A DNA stretch of 64,000 bases from Acidobacteria bacterium Ga0077553. GTDB taxonomy: Bacteria; Acidobacteriota; Terriglobia; Bryobacterales; Bryobacteraceae. The notes beneath the pieces were generated by a model that was not told the DNA's origin, ran no database searches, and was given only the letters and a program-made list of their open reading frames with translations. The DNA lies in NCBI GenBank assembly GCA_001464575.1, contig LNFE01000096.1, forward strand, positions 1 through 64,000, read 5' to 3'. Shown here in pieces: positions 47,725 to 58,560 of this stretch; positions within the stretch are counted from its first letter, which is position 1, and the number at the start of each line of letters is the position of its first letter. Position numbers and translations under genes: made by a program.

Positions 47725-49061
47725 TTACTGCAGCCGGGCCAGAAGCTTGTCTCCGGCCTGCCAGACGCTCCCGGCGCCCAACGTCACAATCACATCACCC
47801 GGTTGCGCCGCTGCCACCGCGGCGTCGATCGCTGCCTCCATCGTTCCGCAATACTGCGCGCCCCGATGACCAAAATCCTGCAAACGCCCGGCGAGCGCCT
47901 CCGAAGTAACGCCGGCAATCGGCGGCTCGGAGGCGGCGTAGATGTCCATCAGGTACACGGCATCGGCCTGATGAAAACTGCGCGCGAACTCGTCCATCAA
48001 GTGCTGCGTCCGCGTATACCGGTGCGGCTGAAAAATCACATGGATGCGGCCAAACTGGCACAAGCGCGCCGCGGCGAGCGTCGCCCGCACTTCGGTGGGA
48101 TGGCCACGCCCCGGAGCTGAAACCGCCGGTCCACGCCCGAGTATTCGAGCAGTCCGCGCGCGATCACCTCTTGCGGAACGTCCAACTCCAACGCCAGCGC
48201 CACCGCCGCCGTGGCGTTCAATACGTTGTGCACACCGGGCACCCGGATCTCAAACGAGCCCAGCGCCTCGCCCCGCAAGCGCAGTTTCCACTTCGAAGCG
48301 AAGTGCCCGCACTCGGCTTCCACAATCTGCAGATCCGCCTGGGCGCTCATGCCGTAGGTGATCGTCCGCCGCTTCACCTCGGGCAAAATCTGCTGCACGT
48401 TCTCATCGTCCAGGCACAGCACCGCCGCCCCGTAGAACGGCACTTTGTTCACAAAATCCCGAAAGGCGGCGCGGATCTGTTCAATCGAATGGTAGTGATC
48501 CAGGTGTTCGCGGTCGATGTTGGTCACCACAGCCAGAATCGGCGCCAGCTTCAGAAACGAGCCGTCGCTCTCATCGCTCTCCACCACCAGAAAATCGCTC
48601 TGGCCGAGCCGCGCGTTGTCGCCGCCCAGCGTGCCTACTTTGCCGCCGACCACCACCGTTGGGTCCAGCCCGGCGTGCGCCAGAATCGCCGCGGTAATCG
48701 ACGTCGTGGAGGTCTTGCCGTGGCTCCCCGCGATCGCGATGCCGTACTTCAGCCGCATCAGTTCGGCCAGTAACTCCCCGCGGGGAATCACCGGAATCCC
48801 CAGCCGCCGCGCCTCCACCAGTTCCGGGTTGTCGGGCCGCACGGCGGAGGTCACCACCAGCGCCTTTGCCCCGGCCACGTTCGTGGCCGCATGGCCCTCG
48901 TAGATCGTCATTCCCATCTTCGCCAGCCGGTCCGTCGTCGCCGAGAACTTCTGGTCCGATCCCGAGATCGTGTAGCCCAAGTTGTGCAGCACCATGGCGA
49001 TGCCGCTCATGCCGATGCCGCCGATACCCGTGAAGTGAAGATGTTGTGGCTTAAAAAACAT
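47725..49061 (-). pseudogene. murC: UDP-N-acetylmuramate--L-alanine ligase MurC, interrupted near 48098-48112
   Basis: N-terminal part 48036-49061 ([33 protein letters not shown]) and C-terminal part 47725-48090 ([27 protein letters not shown]) in different frames; VVDDYGHHP-type core absent. Confidence 0.87.
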
Positions 49062-49070
49062 TTTAGCCTT

Positions 49071-50111
49071 CTATTGTTTCAATACTCCGGCGCATTCCTC
49101 AAGCAGGTCCGCCGCGCGTTCGGCCGCGCCCGGCCGCGCGAAAGTGCGTACCGCCGCCGCCATGCGGTCCAAAACACCCGGCTCCAGCAGCGCGGTAATC
49201 TCCGCCCGCAGCCGTTCCGGCGTGCACTCGGCGTCCCGGATCATTCGCGCCGCCCCCTTTCGCTCGAGCGCTTGCGCGTTCTTCGCCTGATGGTCGTCGG
49301 CCGCGTAGGGATACGGCACCAGAATCGCCGGCTTGCCCGCCGCCGCCAGCTCCGCCACGGCGCCCGCCCCGGCCCGGCAGATCACCAGATCCGCCGCCGC
49401 GAACGCGCCCGGCATGTCGTTGAGGAATGGGGTGACGCTCACTCCCGGAATGTCCTCGGCCTCCGCCCCGGCCTGCAGCACCACCCGCACCGGCTGCCCG
49501 GCCAGCCAGGGAGCCAGTCCCTTGATCGCCTCGTTCAATCGCCGCGCTCCCCGGCTCCCACCGGTCACCAGGATTTCGAGCTTCTCGCCCCGCGCCTTCG
49601 GCGGCAGCGCGAAAAACTCTTTCCTCACGGGCAGTCCCGTCAACTCGGCATTGCCCACCGGAAAATACTGCACGGCCTCCTCAAAACTGACGAGCGACCG
49701 CCGCGAAAACCGTGCCATGTACCGGTTCGTCAGCCCCGGCATCGCGTTCGGCTCCATCAGCAGCAGCGGCAACCGCCGCAACGCCGCCGCAACGCCCACC
49801 GGCCCAGCGGCGTAGCCGCCCATGCTGAACACCCCGGCAACACGCAGCCGCCGCGTCAGCGCGATGCACCGGGCCACGCTCGCCGGCAACTGCAACAGCG
49901 TCTGCACCTGTCGCATCCGCCCCTGCCCTTGCAAGCTGCCGATCTCAATCAACTCCAGCGGAAACCCCGCCGCCGGCACCAGCTTGGTCTCGAGCCCCCG
50001 CGCCGTCCCGACGAACACCGGCTCATGGCCGCGCGCCTGCAACTCCCGCGCTACCGCGATGCCGGGAATCACATGTCCGCCAGTGCCGCCGCCTGCCATC
50101 AGAAAAACCAT
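49071..50111 (-). CDS. murG: Undecaprenyldiphospho-muramoylpentapeptide N-acetylglucosaminyltransferase
   Basis: GGTGGHVIPGIAVARELQARG, VTGGSRGARRLN, CRAGAGAVAELAAAGKPAILVPYPYAADDHQ. Confidence 0.97.
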   Translation of the reverse strand: MVFLMAGGGTGGHVIPGIAVARELQARGHEPVFVGTARGLETKLVPAAGFPLELIEIGSLQGQGRMRQVQTLLQLPASVARCIALTRRLRVAGVFSMGGYAAGPVGVAAALRRLPLLLMEPNAMPGLTNRYMARFSRRSLVSFEEAVQYFPVGNAELTGLPVRKEFFALPPKARGEKLEILVTGGSRGARRLNEAIKGLAPWLAGQPVRVVLQAGAEAEDIPGVSVTPFLNDMPGAFAAADLVICRAGAGAVAELAAAGKPAILVPYPYAADDHQAKNAQALERKGAARMIRDAECTPERLRAEITALLEPGVLDRMAAAVRTFARPGAAERAADLLEECAGVLKQ

Positions 50112-51260
50112 TTAGTTCGATCGCTCACTCACGCTCAGCAGCATCCCGAACGACAACAACGTTGCCAACAGCGAACTGCCGCCGTAGCTGATCATCGGCA
50201 GCGGAATGCCCTTGGTCGGACCCAGGCCCGTCACCACCGAAAGATTGAATAGCGCCTGGAACACAACCATCGTCGTGACCCCAAGTGCTATATAGCGGCC
50301 GAAGTCATCCGGCGCCACCAGGAACGTGCGATACCCCCGCCAGAGCACCACAAAAAAGCCGAGAAGCACCGCCGACGAACCCAGCAACCCGAACTCCTCG
50401 CCAATCACGGCGAAGATGAAGTCCGTCTGCGGCTCCGGCACGTAGAACAGCTTCTGCTTGCCGTCCATCAGCCCCAGGCCGAACAGTCCGCCCGAACCGA
50501 TGGCAATCTTGGCCTGCTGCGCCTGATACGCCGGATCCGGCGGCGCCCCCGAACTTCTGACGTAGGTCAAAATCCATCCGTTCGGGTCGATCTTGTTCAA
50601 AATCGCATGGTCCGGATCCACCATCACGATCACCCGTCCCACGCGGTAAGGCTTCGCCGCAATCCCCGCCACCAGCAGCAGCGCGGCCAAGGGGATCGCT
50701 CGCACCATATATTTCCGGTCCAGCCCCGCCACGAAAAACGTTAACACCGTGGCCGCCACCAGCACGACGGCCGTCCCCAGGTCCGCCACCGAAACCAGGA
50801 ACGCCACAAAGCCCAGCACGAGGCCGCAACCCGCCAGGGTGAACCGCATATTGTTCACCGCGCGAATCCGCCGCGACAGGAAGAACGCCAGAAACAGCAC
50901 CAACGCGGGCTTGGCAAACTCGCTCGGCTGCAACCGGCCCACGCCCAGGTTCAGCCACCGGTGCTTCGAACTATCCATGACGAAGGCGGCCATCAGCATC
51001 ACCAACACCACGCCAATGCTGCCAAACGCCCACGCCGGAGTGTTAAAGGCCCGGTAGTCAATCCGCTTCATTAACATCAGCACCAGGAACGACAGCACCG
51101 CCCAGCCGAGCTGGTGCAGGAAGAAGTAGTTCGGGTCCACGTCGTACTTGCCCTGCACGGCGATGATCGCGCTGGCCGAATAGACCATCACCAGCCCGAA
51201 CGTAACTAGCGCCACGATCGTGAAGAAAAGAACCTTGTCTGTATATAGTCGCTTACCCAT
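50112..51260 (-). CDS. ftsW: FtsW (SEDS glycosyltransferase)
   Basis: MVYSASA, LQPSEFAKPALVLFLAFFLS, GLGPTKGIPLPMISYGGSS. Confidence 0.95.
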   Translation of the reverse strand: MGKRLYTDKVLFFTIVALVTFGLVMVYSASAIIAVQGKYDVDPNYFFLHQLGWAVLSFLVLMLMKRIDYRAFNTPAWAFGSIGVVLVMLMAAFVMDSSKHRWLNLGVGRLQPSEFAKPALVLFLAFFLSRRIRAVNNMRFTLAGCGLVLGFVAFLVSVADLGTAVVLVAATVLTFFVAGLDRKYMVRAIPLAALLLVAGIAAKPYRVGRVIVMVDPDHAILNKIDPNGWILTYVRSSGAPPDPAYQAQQAKIAIGSGGLFGLGLMDGKQKLFYVPEPQTDFIFAVIGEEFGLLGSSAVLLGFFVVLWRGYRTFLVAPDDFGRYIALGVTTMVVFQALFNLSVVTGLGPTKGIPLPMISYGGSSLLATLLSFGMLLSVSERSN

Positions 51261-51269
51261 ACGGCCTTC

Positions 51270-52592
51270 CTAAACCAACTGCTGCACCAACTCTTTGAAC
51301 ACGCGCCCGCGATGTTCATAACTCTGAAACTGGTCAAAGCTCGCGCACGCCGGCGCTAGCAGAACCGTATCGCCGGCCGTGGCCTCAGCCCGCGCCAAAG
51401 CCACCGCCGCCTCGATCGTTCCGCATTCCCGCAACGGCAATGCGGCGTCCGCCTCGGTCAACTGCGCGCGGATAATCCCTGCCGCGGCCCCGATCAGCAG
51501 CACGCCCTTTGCCTTCGCCTGCAAGCGCCCCGCCAGCGTCCGGTAGTCGCTCTGCTTGTCTTTGCCGCCCAGGATAATCCAAACGCCCCCGTCGAAAGCG
51601 TCCAGCGCCTTCTCCGTTGCGTCGACATTCGTCGCCTTCGAATCGTTGTAGTAGCTCACTCCGTCAAGCGTGCGCACGAACTCGATCCGGTGTTCGACGC
51701 CCGGAAAGGTACGAATAGCCGCCTCAATCGCATCGAGCGAAACGTTCGCCAGCCAGGCTGCCGCCGCCGCGGCCATGACGTTTTCGACGTTGTGCCGCCC
51801 GCGCAACGGGATCGCCGAAACCGGGATCAACGCCTGCTCATCCACCGTAATCAACCCGTCCTTCTCGGCCACGGTCCACGGCCCCGGCGCCGCCGCGTTG
51901 AAGTAAACCACCTTCGCCCGCGTCCGTTTCGCCAGCGCGGCCGACGCGGCATCCCCGGCATTCAGGACGGCCACCTGGCTCCGGCCCTGCGTTTCCACTA
52001 GCCTCGCCTTCGCGTCGATGTAGCGCTCCATCGTGCGGTGCCGGTCGAGATGATCTGGCGTGATATTCAAAACCAGTGCGATATCGGCGACAAAGCTCTC
52101 AATCGTCTCCAACTGAAAGCTCGACAGTTCGAGCACGTTCCACTGCCCCACGCGCGACGTCTCCACCATCGCCGCCGGCGGAATCCCGATGTTGCCGCCC
52201 ACCTGCACCGGCACCTCGGCCTCGCGCAGAATATGGCCAATCAACGCCGTCACGGTCGTCTTCCCGTTCGATCCCGTAATCCCAATCTTGCGTCCCTCGA
52301 GCAGCGGCGCGGCAAACTCCAGTTCCCCGGTCACGCGCGAGTTCGAGAATACGGCCGCTTCGAGCGGCACGCCCGGCGATTGAATCACTACGTCGAACTC
52401 GGCGCCCCGCGCCTCGGCCTGCGGCTCATAGGCCACGCCCAACGCCGCCACCTCGGCCGCGAAACGCGTCTCGGCCAAAGGCTTCTCGTCGCACACGGTC
52501 ACTTTGGCGCCCAACCGCTGCGCCAACTGGGCGGCGGCCAAGCCGCTCTTGCCTAGCCCTACGACGAGAATGTGTTTGCCGGTCCAGTTCAC
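51270..52592 (-). CDS. murD: UDP-N-acetylmuramoylalanine--D-glutamate ligase
   Basis: VVGLGKSGLAAAQLA, GITGSNGKTTVTALIGHIL, LNITPDHLDRH, LLAPACASFDQFQSYEHRG. Confidence 0.97.
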   Translation of the reverse strand: MNWTGKHILVVGLGKSGLAAAQLAQRLGAKVTVCDEKPLAETRFAAEVAALGVAYEPQAEARGAEFDVVIQSPGVPLEAAVFSNSRVTGELEFAAPLLEGRKIGITGSNGKTTVTALIGHILREAEVPVQVGGNIGIPPAAMVETSRVGQWNVLELSSFQLETIESFVADIALVLNITPDHLDRHRTMERYIDAKARLVETQGRSQVAVLNAGDAASAALAKRTRAKVVYFNAAAPGPWTVAEKDGLITVDEQALIPVSAIPLRGRHNVENVMAAAAAAWLANVSLDAIEAAIRTFPGVEHRIEFVRTLDGVSYYNDSKATNVDATEKALDAFDGGVWIILGGKDKQSDYRTLAGRLQAKAKGVLLIGAAAGIIRAQLTEADAALPLRECGTIEAAVALARAEATAGDTVLLAPACASFDQFQSYEHRGRVFKELVQQLV

Positions 52593-52604
52593 GGTCCTCT
52601 CCGC

Positions 52605-53735
52605 CTACCGCAGCTTCAACGTGGTCAGGGCGCACAGAGCCATGATCAAACCCAAAATCCAGAAGCGGGTAATGATCTTGGTCTCCGTCCAACCCAAGAT
52701 TTCAAAGTGATGATGCAATGGCGCCATTTTGAAGATCCGCTTCTTCCGCAACTTGTAGCTGCCCACCTGCAAAACCACGCTCATTAACTCGATAATGTAC
52801 ACCCCGCCCAAAAACAATAAAAGCAGTTCTTGTTTAATCAATACTGCCACGGTCCCCAACGCCCCGCCCAGCGCCAACGACCCCACGTCGCCCATAAACA
52901 CTTCGGCCGGGTGCGCGTTGAACCAAAGGAACCCCAGCGAGGCCCCGGTCATCGCGCCGCAGAATACCGTCAACTCGCTCGCGCCCGGCAACCGCACCAG
53001 ATCCAGATACTCGGCAAACGTCCGGTGTCCACTGACGTAGGTCAGCATCGTCATCGCGCTCGCGGCGATCACCATCAACCCGATCGCTAACCCGTCCAGT
53101 CCGTCCGTCAGGTTCACGGCGTTCGACGATCCCGCCAACACGATCACTAGAAAAAGGAAAAAAAAGCCGAACGCCAACGGATACGTCCATGGGCTTGAAA
53201 GAAACATCTCCAGCAGCAAATTCGGCTTAAAAGTCTTGAAGAACGGCACATTCATCGACGGATCGTATCCGCCCCGCGACCGCAGCAACAGCAGCATGCA
53301 ACCAATCACGCAACTCGCCACGACCTGCCAGAAGAACTTCCGCCGGGCCGTGAAGCCCAGGTTCTGCATCTTCTTCACCTTGGCGTAGTCATCGAAGAAT
53401 CCGATGGTTCCAAAGCTGACGAGCCCGAAAAGCGCAATCCAGACGTAGGGGTTGCGCAAGTTGGTCCACAGCAGCGTCGGCACCACAATCGAGATGATAA
53501 TCAGCAGCCCGCCCATCGTCGGCGTCCCGGCCTTCTTCTGATGCGCGGTCACGTCCTCGCGGATCGGCTGGCCGAACTTAAATTCTCGCAGCCGCCGGAT
53601 CAACCACGGCCCCAGGAACAGAGAAAGGAATAGCGCTGTCAAGCTGGCGAAGGCGGTCCGGAACGTCACGTAACCGAAGAGCCGGGCCGGTCCCCAGACC
53701 GGCGAAAGTTGTTCGAAAAGAAGCCAATAAAGCAT
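52605..53735 (-). CDS. mraY: Phospho-N-acetylmuramoyl-pentapeptide-transferase
   Basis: KKAGTPTMGGLLII, NAVNLTDGLDGLAIG, FMGDVGSLALGG, APLHHHFEILGW. Confidence 0.98.
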   Translation of the reverse strand: MLYWLLFEQLSPVWGPARLFGYVTFRTAFASLTALFLSLFLGPWLIRRLREFKFGQPIREDVTAHQKKAGTPTMGGLLIIISIVVPTLLWTNLRNPYVWIALFGLVSFGTIGFFDDYAKVKKMQNLGFTARRKFFWQVVASCVIGCMLLLLRSRGGYDPSMNVPFFKTFKPNLLLEMFLSSPWTYPLAFGFFFLFLVIVLAGSSNAVNLTDGLDGLAIGLMVIAASAMTMLTYVSGHRTFAEYLDLVRLPGASELTVFCGAMTGASLGFLWFNAHPAEVFMGDVGSLALGGALGTVAVLIKQELLLLFLGGVYIIELMSVVLQVGSYKLRKKRIFKMAPLHHHFEILGWTETKIITRFWILGLIMALCALTTLKLR

Positions 53736-55075
53736 TAACCAGCCCGATACCTTTCCACTGCAAGTTCCATCCGGGTTCCCCGGGAACCCTTAAACAACAC
53801 CAAATCGCCCGGTCGCGTCAACGCGGCCAACGCCGCTCCCGCGTCCGCTGGGCCCGGGAAAAAGAGCGCGTCCGTCCCCGCTGCCTTGGCCGCGTCCGCC
53901 AAGGCCTCCGCGTCCCCGGTCACCCCGATCACCAAGTCAAATCCCAACGCTGCTGCCCGCTCACCCACCATCCGGTGCAGCCCCACCGACCACGTCCCCA
54001 GCTCCCGCATCTCGCCCAGCACCGCGATCCGCCGGCCCGCCGGCAGCAGCGCGGCGTACTCCAGCATCGCCTCCGCCGCATCTGGGTTGCTGTTGTAGCA
54101 GTCGTTCAATATCGTCACTCCGTTGTGTTGCTGCCGCTCGCCGCGCATCTTGCCCGGCTGCAGTCCGCGCGCCCGCTCGGCCATTGCCGCCGCTGGAACG
54201 CCCAGTTCCCGGCCCACCGCCACCGCCGCAGCTACATTCAACACAGAGTGTTTTCCCGCCACGGGAGTTTCAAACACGGTGCCACCAATCCGGAACCGGG
54301 CCCCGGTTTCACCCATCGTCAACTGTTCAATCCGAACGTCCGCGTCCTCGCTCACACCGAAGGTCACCGTCCGCCCCGGATGAACCTCTCCGAACTTCGC
54401 GACAATCGGGTCATCCGCGTTCACCACCGCCACGCCATCCGGCGGCAGACTCTCCACCAATTCGCGCTTGGCCAGGCCGATCGCTTCCCGGCTACCCAGG
54501 TTTTCAATGTGCGCCGTTCCGACGTTGGTCACTACCGCCACCTGCGGCCGCGCCATCGAAGCCAGAAACCGGATCTCGCCCAGGTGGTTCATTCCCATCT
54601 CGAAGACGTGAACTTGCGCGTCCACGCTCTGGCGCAAGATTGAAAGCGGCAGGCCAATATGGTTGTTCAGGTTGCCTTCGTTCTTGCCCACGCGAAACGT
54701 TCCGTCGAGCAAGGCAGCGATGGTTTCTTTGGTCGTCGTCTTCCCGGCGCTTCCGGTGACACCCACCACGGTGCCCCGCAACCGCAGCCGCGCCCGGCGA
54801 GCCAACTCCTGCAGGGCGACTAGCGTATCCCGCACCTGGAAAACCGGCACCCCGCAGGGCGCAACTTCCCGGTCCACCAACACAGCCACCGCGCCCCGTT
54901 CCACCGCCTGGCCGACAAAGTCATGTCCGTCATGCACGTCGCCGCGCAGCGCCGCGTAGAGCGGGTCCACGCCGTCCAGCGTCCGGGTGTCGATGCTCCA
55001 GTCGCCGACGCTCCCCGGCGTCCCGGGGGCCGCGCTCCCGGTGGCCGCCGCGATTTCGGCAAAGGTCATTCTCAT
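53735..55075 (-). CDS. murF: UDP-N-acetylmuramoyl-tripeptide--D-alanyl-D-alanine ligase
   Basis: GVTGSAGKTTTKETIAALL, NNHIGLPLSIL, VLFKGSRGTRMELAVE. Confidence 0.96.
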   Translation of the reverse strand: MRMTFAEIAAATGSAAPGTPGSVGDWSIDTRTLDGVDPLYAALRGDVHDGHDFVGQAVERGAVAVLVDREVAPCGVPVFQVRDTLVALQELARRARLRLRGTVVGVTGSAGKTTTKETIAALLDGTFRVGKNEGNLNNHIGLPLSILRQSVDAQVHVFEMGMNHLGEIRFLASMARPQVAVVTNVGTAHIENLGSREAIGLAKRELVESLPPDGVAVVNADDPIVAKFGEVHPGRTVTFGVSEDADVRIEQLTMGETGARFRIGGTVFETPVAGKHSVLNVAAAVAVGRELGVPAAAMAERARGLQPGKMRGERQQHNGVTILNDCYNSNPDAAEAMLEYAALLPAGRRIAVLGEMRELGTWSVGLHRMVGERAAALGFDLVIGVTGDAEALADAAKAAGTDALFFPGPADAGAALAALTRPGDLVLFKGSRGTRMELAVERYRAG

Positions 55076-56559
55076 ATGGCCGTCCTGAAGCCAAGGCGTT
55101 CTAGGGCCGTCCGCGCCACCACCCGATCGTCGAAATCAATCGTGCCGCTGTTCAGAATCTGATATGTCTCGTGGCCCTTGCCCGCCAGAATCACGATGTC
55201 GCCCGGCCGCGCCTGTCCCACTGCGGCTGCAATCGCCGCCGCCCGGTCCGGCTCCACGATGTGGGGCGTATCCGTCCGCCGCAGCCCCACCATCACATCA
55301 TTTAGGATAGCCAGCGGGTCTTCACTCCGCGGATTGTCACTCGTCAGAATCACGGCGTCGCTCAACTCGCCGGCTGCCATGCCCATCCGCGGGCGCTTCG
55401 TCCGGTCCCGGTCGCCGCCGCAACCAAACAGCGTAATCAGCCGCCCACCCGTCAGTAGTTGCCGCGCCACCCGCAGCGTATTCCGCAGCGCGTCTTCGGT
55501 GTGCGCATAGTCCACCACCACCAGAAACGGCTGCCCGGCATCCACGCGTTCAAACCGCCCCGGCACGCCCTGGCAATTCGCAATTCCGTGCAACATCGTC
55601 TCCCAGGTCAAGCCGTAACTCAGCCCGGTCCCCAGCGCCGCCAGAATGTTGTAGACGTTGATTTCGCCCGTCAAGGCCGACCGCACGTCGTGCCGCTCCG
55701 CACCATGGACCGCCACGAACCGCAGTCCGGTGAAGGTGCTTTCAATTGCCTCCGCGCGCAGCGCCGCGCCAGCCCCCAGCCCGTAGGCCAACACCGTCGT
55801 CCCCGCCGCTGTCCGGATCCGCCGCCCGTACTCGTCATCGGCGTTGATCACGGCGAACGGAGGAGCAAACTCCTCGCCGAAGAGCCGCTCCTTCGCCGCG
55901 AAATAGTCGTCCATCGTCCCATGAAAATCGAGATGATCCTGCGTCAGATTCGTGAAAACGGCCGTGTGGAAACGCACCCCGCTCACGCGCCCCTGCGCCA
56001 GTGCGTGCGAGGAGACCTCCATCGTGGCATACCGCCCCCCGGCCTCCACCGTCCGCGCAAAAATCGAAAACAGATCCAGCGACTCCGGCGTCGTGTTCAC
56101 CGCCGGCTCAGCCACCCCCGCCACGTCGTAGCCGATGGTGCCGATCCGCGTCGTCGTGTTTCCCGCCGCCCGCAGCACTGCATCGACGACGTAAGTGCAG
56201 GTGGTTTTCCCATTCGTTCCCGTAATGCCGGTCACGCCCAGCCGTTCATCCGGAGCCCCGAAGAACCGCTTGGCCGCCGCCGCCAGCGCACGCCGCCCGT
56301 GCGCCACCTGAATCCAGGGCATGGTCATGCCGTCGGGCCGCGGAGCGTCGCTGACCACCGCCACCGCCCCGCTGTCCATCGCTTTCGGTGCGTACACCCG
56401 CCCGTCCTGCACGGCGCCGACAAAGGCGAAAAACAACGTCCCCGGCGTCACCTGCCGCGAGTCGTAAGCCAATTTCCGGCACGGCTGCCCCAGCACCGCC
56501 GGGTCGCTCACCCACACGACGCCGCCCGCCGCCAACACGTCCTGCAGGGAGGGGTTCAC
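55072..56559 (-). CDS. murE: UDP-N-acetylmuramoyl-tripeptide synthetase
   Basis: GITGTNGKTTCTYVVDAVL, NLTQDHLDFHGT, VVDYAHTEDALRNTL, ILAGKGHETYQ. Confidence 0.96.
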   Translation of the reverse strand: MNPSLQDVLAAGGVVWVSDPAVLGQPCRKLAYDSRQVTPGTLFFAFVGAVQDGRVYAPKAMDSGAVAVVSDAPRPDGMTMPWIQVAHGRRALAAAAKRFFGAPDERLGVTGITGTNGKTTCTYVVDAVLRAAGNTTTRIGTIGYDVAGVAEPAVNTTPESLDLFSIFARTVEAGGRYATMEVSSHALAQGRVSGVRFHTAVFTNLTQDHLDFHGTMDDYFAAKERLFGEEFAPPFAVINADDEYGRRIRTAAGTTVLAYGLGAGAALRAEAIESTFTGLRFVAVHGAERHDVRSALTGEINVYNILAALGTGLSYGLTWETMLHGIANCQGVPGRFERVDAGQPFLVVVDYAHTEDALRNTLRVARQLLTGGRLITLFGCGGDRDRTKRPRMGMAAGELSDAVILTSDNPRSEDPLAILNDVMVGLRRTDTPHIVEPDRAAAIAAAVGQARPGDIVILAGKGHETYQILNSGTIDFDDRVVARTALERLGFRTAI

Positions 56560-58544
56560 CGCGAAAACACCACGCGAATCCGCCGCGTTGCATCCAGCAC
56601 GGCGCCCGGCCGCGGCTCCTGCCGTTTGGCGATTCCCGACCCTACCGCGTCCACGCGCAGCCCCGCCGCCGCCGACTGCTGCAGCACGGCCCGCAGCGTC
56701 ATGCCCTTGAAGTTCGGCGCCTTCGGACCCGCCACCAGGTTCGGGTCCGCCTGGGCAACATTCATCTCGCGCTCTTCTTCCTCTTCGTCCTCTTCCACCC
56801 CGGCTACCGGCTCCGGCGCCGTCGTCGATTCGGTCTCGGGCACATCCCGCTGCACCCCCAGAATCCGCAGCGCATTTTGCGCCACCTTCCGGAAGACCGG
56901 GCCCGCCACCCCGCCCGCCAGCTTCGACGTCCGGTTCAGCGTCACCACCACCACAATCTCCGGGCTCGACACCGGTGCAAATCCCATGAACGTTGAGTTG
57001 TACAGCCGTTGGTAGCCCTTGCCCACTTCGAAGATCTTACCCGTGCCCGTTTTTCCGCCCGACGTGTAGCCCTTCAGTTTCGCCGCCTTGCCGGTCCCCT
57101 CGAGCACCACCATCTCCATCATCCGGCGCATCTTGATCGCCGTCTCGGGCTTAATGCGCTGCTCCGGCGGAGGCACCACCTCTTTCACCGGCTCCTCGCC
57201 GGGCTCCTGCCGCTCCAGCACGATGTGCGGCTTCACCCACACGCCGTTGTTGGCAATGATTCCCGCCGCCTGCGCCAACTGCAGCGTCGTCGTCATCATT
57301 TCGTGGCCAATCGCCACGGACGCAATCGAATCTGGCTGCCATTTCCGCAGCGGATACAACACCCCGGCGGACTCTCCCGGCACGCCCAGCCCCACCGCGC
57401 TCCCAAATCCGAAACGCCGCATGTAGTCGTACAGGTTCTCTTTGCCCACACGCATCCCGATGTTCACGGACCCCAGGTTCGAAGACTTCGCCAGCACCAT
57501 CTCCATGGGCAGAACCCCATAAGCATGTTCGTCGTGGATGTCCCGGCCCAGAATCCGCATCACGGTTCCGCCACAGGCGATGGGCGTTTCCGGCCGCAGA
57601 TTGGTCGTCTCGAGCGCCGCGGTCATCGTCACAACTTTACATACCGAACCCGGCTCAAACGGAACACTTACCGCGTGGTTCACCCGGCTGGCCATCTCGC
57701 CCTTTTCGGCCACCCGCACGTTGGGGTCGAAGGTGGGCCAACTCGCCATCGCCAGAATCTCGCCGGTCTTCACATGCAGCACCACCAGCGAACCGAATGG
57801 AATCTTGCCCTCCACCAGGGCTTCGCGAAGCGCACTCTCAGCGGTGAACTGAATGCCTTCGTCAATCGTCAAGCGCACGTTGGCCCCGGCAGTTGGCGCT
57901 CCGCCCTTGTACCGGCGGCCGTAGCCGCGGCTACGCGAGTCGCGCTCCACCAGCACCTTCGCGTCCAAACCGGCCAAGTCTTCGTTCAGGCTCAGTTCCA
58001 GGCCTCCCTCGCCCTCTCCATCACCATTCAACGAGCCCAGCAGGTTCGCCGCCAGCGTCTGCTTCGGATAGATCCGCCGCCCCGTGCCGCGAATGGAAAC
58101 GTAGTCAAGGCGGAAGGATCGCACCCGGTCCACCTGCTCCAGCGTGGCGTGCTCCTTGAGACGGAGATCTCCGCGCCCGTCGCGCCGCGCAGCCATAATC
58201 CGCCGCTCCACGTCCTGCGGATCGAGATCGAGGGCGGTGGAAAGCAGGCTGGTGGCGAAATCCACATCCGGAATCCGCAGAGGCGATACGTGGATGGAAT
58301 CCACCGGAACGCTCATCGCCAGCTTACCCAGCCCCCGCGTCAGAAGCTGGCCACGCATCGCCGCCACGCTGACTTCCTTGGTCTGCTGTGCCTTGGCGCG
58401 CTGCGCTAAGTTATCATGCTCCACTACCTGCAGTTGCACTAAACGCCCGAAGATAATCAATCCCCAAACGAGCGAACACCAGGTAACGATAATCAATCGC
58501 TTGTGCGATTGCGGCTCCGCCGTCGTCTCCACGTTGCTGTCCAT
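56556..58544 (-). CDS. ftsI: FtsI-type peptidoglycan transpeptidase (class B PBP) with C-terminal PASTA
   Basis: AKSSNLG, SGGKTGTG; N-terminal TM; C-terminal PASTA-like NFKGMTLRAVLQQSAAAGLRV. Confidence 0.94.
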   Translation of the reverse strand: MDSNVETTAEPQSHKRLIIVTWCSLVWGLIIFGRLVQLQVVEHDNLAQRAKAQQTKEVSVAAMRGQLLTRGLGKLAMSVPVDSIHVSPLRIPDVDFATSLLSTALDLDPQDVERRIMAARRDGRGDLRLKEHATLEQVDRVRSFRLDYVSIRGTGRRIYPKQTLAANLLGSLNGDGEGEGGLELSLNEDLAGLDAKVLVERDSRSRGYGRRYKGGAPTAGANVRLTIDEGIQFTAESALREALVEGKIPFGSLVVLHVKTGEILAMASWPTFDPNVRVAEKGEMASRVNHAVSVPFEPGSVCKVVTMTAALETTNLRPETPIACGGTVMRILGRDIHDEHAYGVLPMEMVLAKSSNLGSVNIGMRVGKENLYDYMRRFGFGSAVGLGVPGESAGVLYPLRKWQPDSIASVAIGHEMMTTTLQLAQAAGIIANNGVWVKPHIVLERQEPGEEPVKEVVPPPEQRIKPETAIKMRRMMEMVVLEGTGKAAKLKGYTSGGKTGTGKIFEVGKGYQRLYNSTFMGFAPVSSPEIVVVVTLNRTSKLAGGVAGPVFRKVAQNALRILGVQRDVPETESTTAPEPVAGVEEDEEEEEREMNVAQADPNLVAGPKAPNFKGMTLRAVLQQSAAAGLRVDAVGSGIAKRQEPRPGAVLDATRRIRVVFSR

Positions 58545-58560
58545 CGTAATTGCTCCACTG

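Noticed and set aside
48036-48120. Programmed frameshift in murC
   Set aside because: Conserved residues are missing at the junction, so recoding would not restore a complete protein; no slippery heptamer noted.
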